DNA from: Deinococcus marmoris
GTDB lineage: Bacteria; Deinococcota; Deinococci; Deinococcales; Deinococcaceae
Assembly: GCF_001949125.1 (NCBI RefSeq)
Contig: NZ_MSTI01000066.1
Location: 62,001 to 126,000 of the forward strand
Length of the DNA stretch: 64,000 bases
Direction of reading: 5' to 3'
The position numbers were made by a program, and so were the translations under genes. Shown here in pieces: positions 62,874 to 64,000 of the stretch. The notes beneath the pieces were generated by a model, which did no database searches, was not told the origin of the DNA, and worked only from the letters and a program-made list of their open reading frames with translations. Position 1 is the stretch's first letter. Each line of letters begins with the position of its first letter.

Positions 62874-64000
62874 ATGTCTGATTATCACTATCCGAGAAAG
62901 CCTGCCTCCGCAGAGGAGGCCGCCCAGAGCGCGGCCGCCTTGATCGGACATCTTCAACAGGTGACTGAAACTCTCGCGGCCACATCGTCGGAGGAAGACG
63001 TCTTCCGCGTCATTCTCCATCCGGCCCTGGAGGCCCTGGGGGCCGAAGCAGGCACGGTCTTACTGCTGGAGACAGGCCAGCTCCGGGCCGTCGCCACCGC
63101 CGGTCAGGAAGACGTGGTTTCCCTCTGGCAGGACGGCCCCCTCAGCATGAACACGCCCACCGCCGACGTGATCAACCGTCAGTCACCCCTGTTTTTCGGG
63201 CACTCGGACGAATTGCTGGCCGACTATCCGGCACTGGAAAAACGGACTGGGGGGCGGGCCACCGTGGCGAACGCCGTGCTGCCGATGGTTCTGGAAGGGC
63301 GGGCGCTGGGCGTGGTGGTGCTGGATTTCCTGCAAGCCCACGACTTTCTGGAGGTGGAACGGCGCTTTCTGCGGGTGCTGTGTGGCCAGTGCGCCGTCGC
63401 GCTGGGCCGCATCCGCCAGCTCCAGGAACAGGAACAACTCGTTCTGGAGCGGACAGTGGCCCTGAGCGCCTTCGCGGCCCTGACCGAGGCGGTGGGCAGC
63501 GAGACGGATCTGCGGGTCCTCGCCCGGCAAGCGGTGGAAGTCTTGCAGAGCTACCTGCCCGAACTGAGAGTGGTCTACGGCGAACTTGAACAGGGGCGGT
63601 GGGAGGCCAGAGTCGTGTCGGACAACGTCACCCTGGAAGCTGCGACGGCTGCGCGCTCTGGATATGCCTTCGGTACACCCACCCTGTTGCAGGCGGTGCA
63701 GGCCAGGAATTGCACTTTCATTGACGGGTTCGATGCGGTGGAAGCAGGGTTCTCGCACGCAGCAGTTCACGGCGCTGTGGCCTTTTATCCGTATTTCCAG
63801 GCTGGACAGCCTTCCTCGGTCCTGGTGGTCGGCACGCAGCAGACCCGGCGCTGGACGGACGCGGACCGGGCGATGATCAGTGCCGTGGGCCGCAGCCTGG
63901 GTCTGGCGATGGAACGTGCCGAGACCAGCCGGCGACTGCGCGAGCGGAGCAGCGAACTCGCCGCCCGCACCCGCGCGCTGGAGGGCTTCTCCAGCATTAC
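62874..64000 (+). CDS. GAF-domain sensor protein (partial, runs off the window)
   Basis: 375 codons are present without a stop. Two GAF-like domains are visible, about residues 15-185 (ALEALGAEAGTVLLLETGQL; GRALGVVVLDFLQAHDFLE) and 190-350 (LTEAVGSETDLRVLARQAVE; VLVVGTQQTRRWTDADRAMI). A helical linker (RLRERSSELAARTRALEGF) follows and resembles the segment before PAS or histidine-kinase domains. A sensor histidine kinase is therefore likely, but the output domain is outside the window. AAGGAACAG precedes the ATG. Confidence 0.8.
   Translation, partial: MSDYHYPRKPASAEEAAQSAAALIGHLQQVTETLAATSSEEDVFRVILHPALEALGAEAGTVLLLETGQLRAVATAGQEDVVSLWQDGPLSMNTPTADVINRQSPLFFGHSDELLADYPALEKRTGGRATVANAVLPMVLEGRALGVVVLDFLQAHDFLEVERRFLRVLCGQCAVALGRIRQLQEQEQLVLERTVALSAFAALTEAVGSETDLRVLARQAVEVLQSYLPELRVVYGELEQGRWEARVVSDNVTLEAATAARSGYAFGTPTLLQAVQARNCTFIDGFDAVEAGFSHAAVHGAVAFYPYFQAGQPSSVLVVGTQQTRRWTDADRAMISAVGRSLGLAMERAETSRRLRERSSELAARTRALEGFSSI

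Overview
The window looks like a chromosome segment of a Deinococcus species. The evidence is its high GC content, many start codons sitting 5-8 nt after a TANNNT -10 box (leaderless mRNAs), a sequence matching the Deinococcus radiation/desiccation response motif in front of gyrA, a DdrI-like CRP-family regulator, a CrtLm-like lycopene cyclase, a Thermus/Deinococcus-type homoisocitrate dehydrogenase of lysine synthesis, and a bacillithiol-type deacetylase. Identifications come from reading motifs by eye; no database search was run.

Layout. 0.1-0.5 kb: a small leaderless hypothetical gene. 0.7-16.7 kb (minus strand): a 12-gene carbohydrate-utilisation operon. It starts with an ABC sugar importer (binding protein and two permeases, no ATPase) and continues with a GH5/GH42-like hydrolase, a DUF5060-type hydrolase, GH28, GH38-like, GH43, a formylglycine sulfatase, GH5, a ROK kinase and a GDSL esterase. 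17.0-19.4 kb: two convergent paralogous LacI regulators, one with two tandem HTH domains. 19.6-25.2 kb (plus strand): the second arm of the regulon, with two sugar isomerases/epimerases, a Gfo/Idh oxidoreductase and a beta-mannosidase. The same palindromic operator lies just downstream of the -10 box of both arms, so the whole looks like one regulon for a mannose-containing, possibly sulfated, polysaccharide.

25.3-32.3 kb: an ABC exporter, tRNA-Thr(CGT), bshB1, aspartate kinase and a copper cluster (DUF2946, YcnI, CopC, CopD). 32.5-36.3 kb: a glycolytic group gap / AT-rich membrane ORF / pgk / NIPSNAP / tpiA; gap has a short leaderless leader ORF and its own terminator. 36.5-41.3 kb (minus): homoisocitrate dehydrogenase, a split MnmC pair (MnmD plus FAD oxidase), three consecutive Roadblock/LC7 proteins without a GTPase, and a tyrosine phosphatase. 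41.4-45.0 kb: gyrA and the DdrI-like regulator. 45.1-54.8 kb: serine dehydratase alpha, hutHIGU with an unknown secreted protein inside the operon, an IclR regulator, another secreted protein, and serine dehydratase beta. 55.0-57.5 kb: lycopene cyclase with an acidic tail, and an esterase lipoprotein.

57.6-62.8 kb resembles a small accessory island: tRNA-Val(TAC), a remnant of a DNA methyltransferase cut off by a repeat element, a copper-type P-type ATPase with a CPD motif, a CueP-like periplasmic copper protein and a tyrosine recombinase. The window ends inside a GAF-domain sensor gene. A dispersed 130-170 bp repeat with terminal inverted repeats and internal hairpins occurs three times clearly (near 0.6, 15.2 and 58.3 kb) and once in decayed form (27.3 kb). 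No CRISPR array, rRNA or complete insertion sequence was seen.
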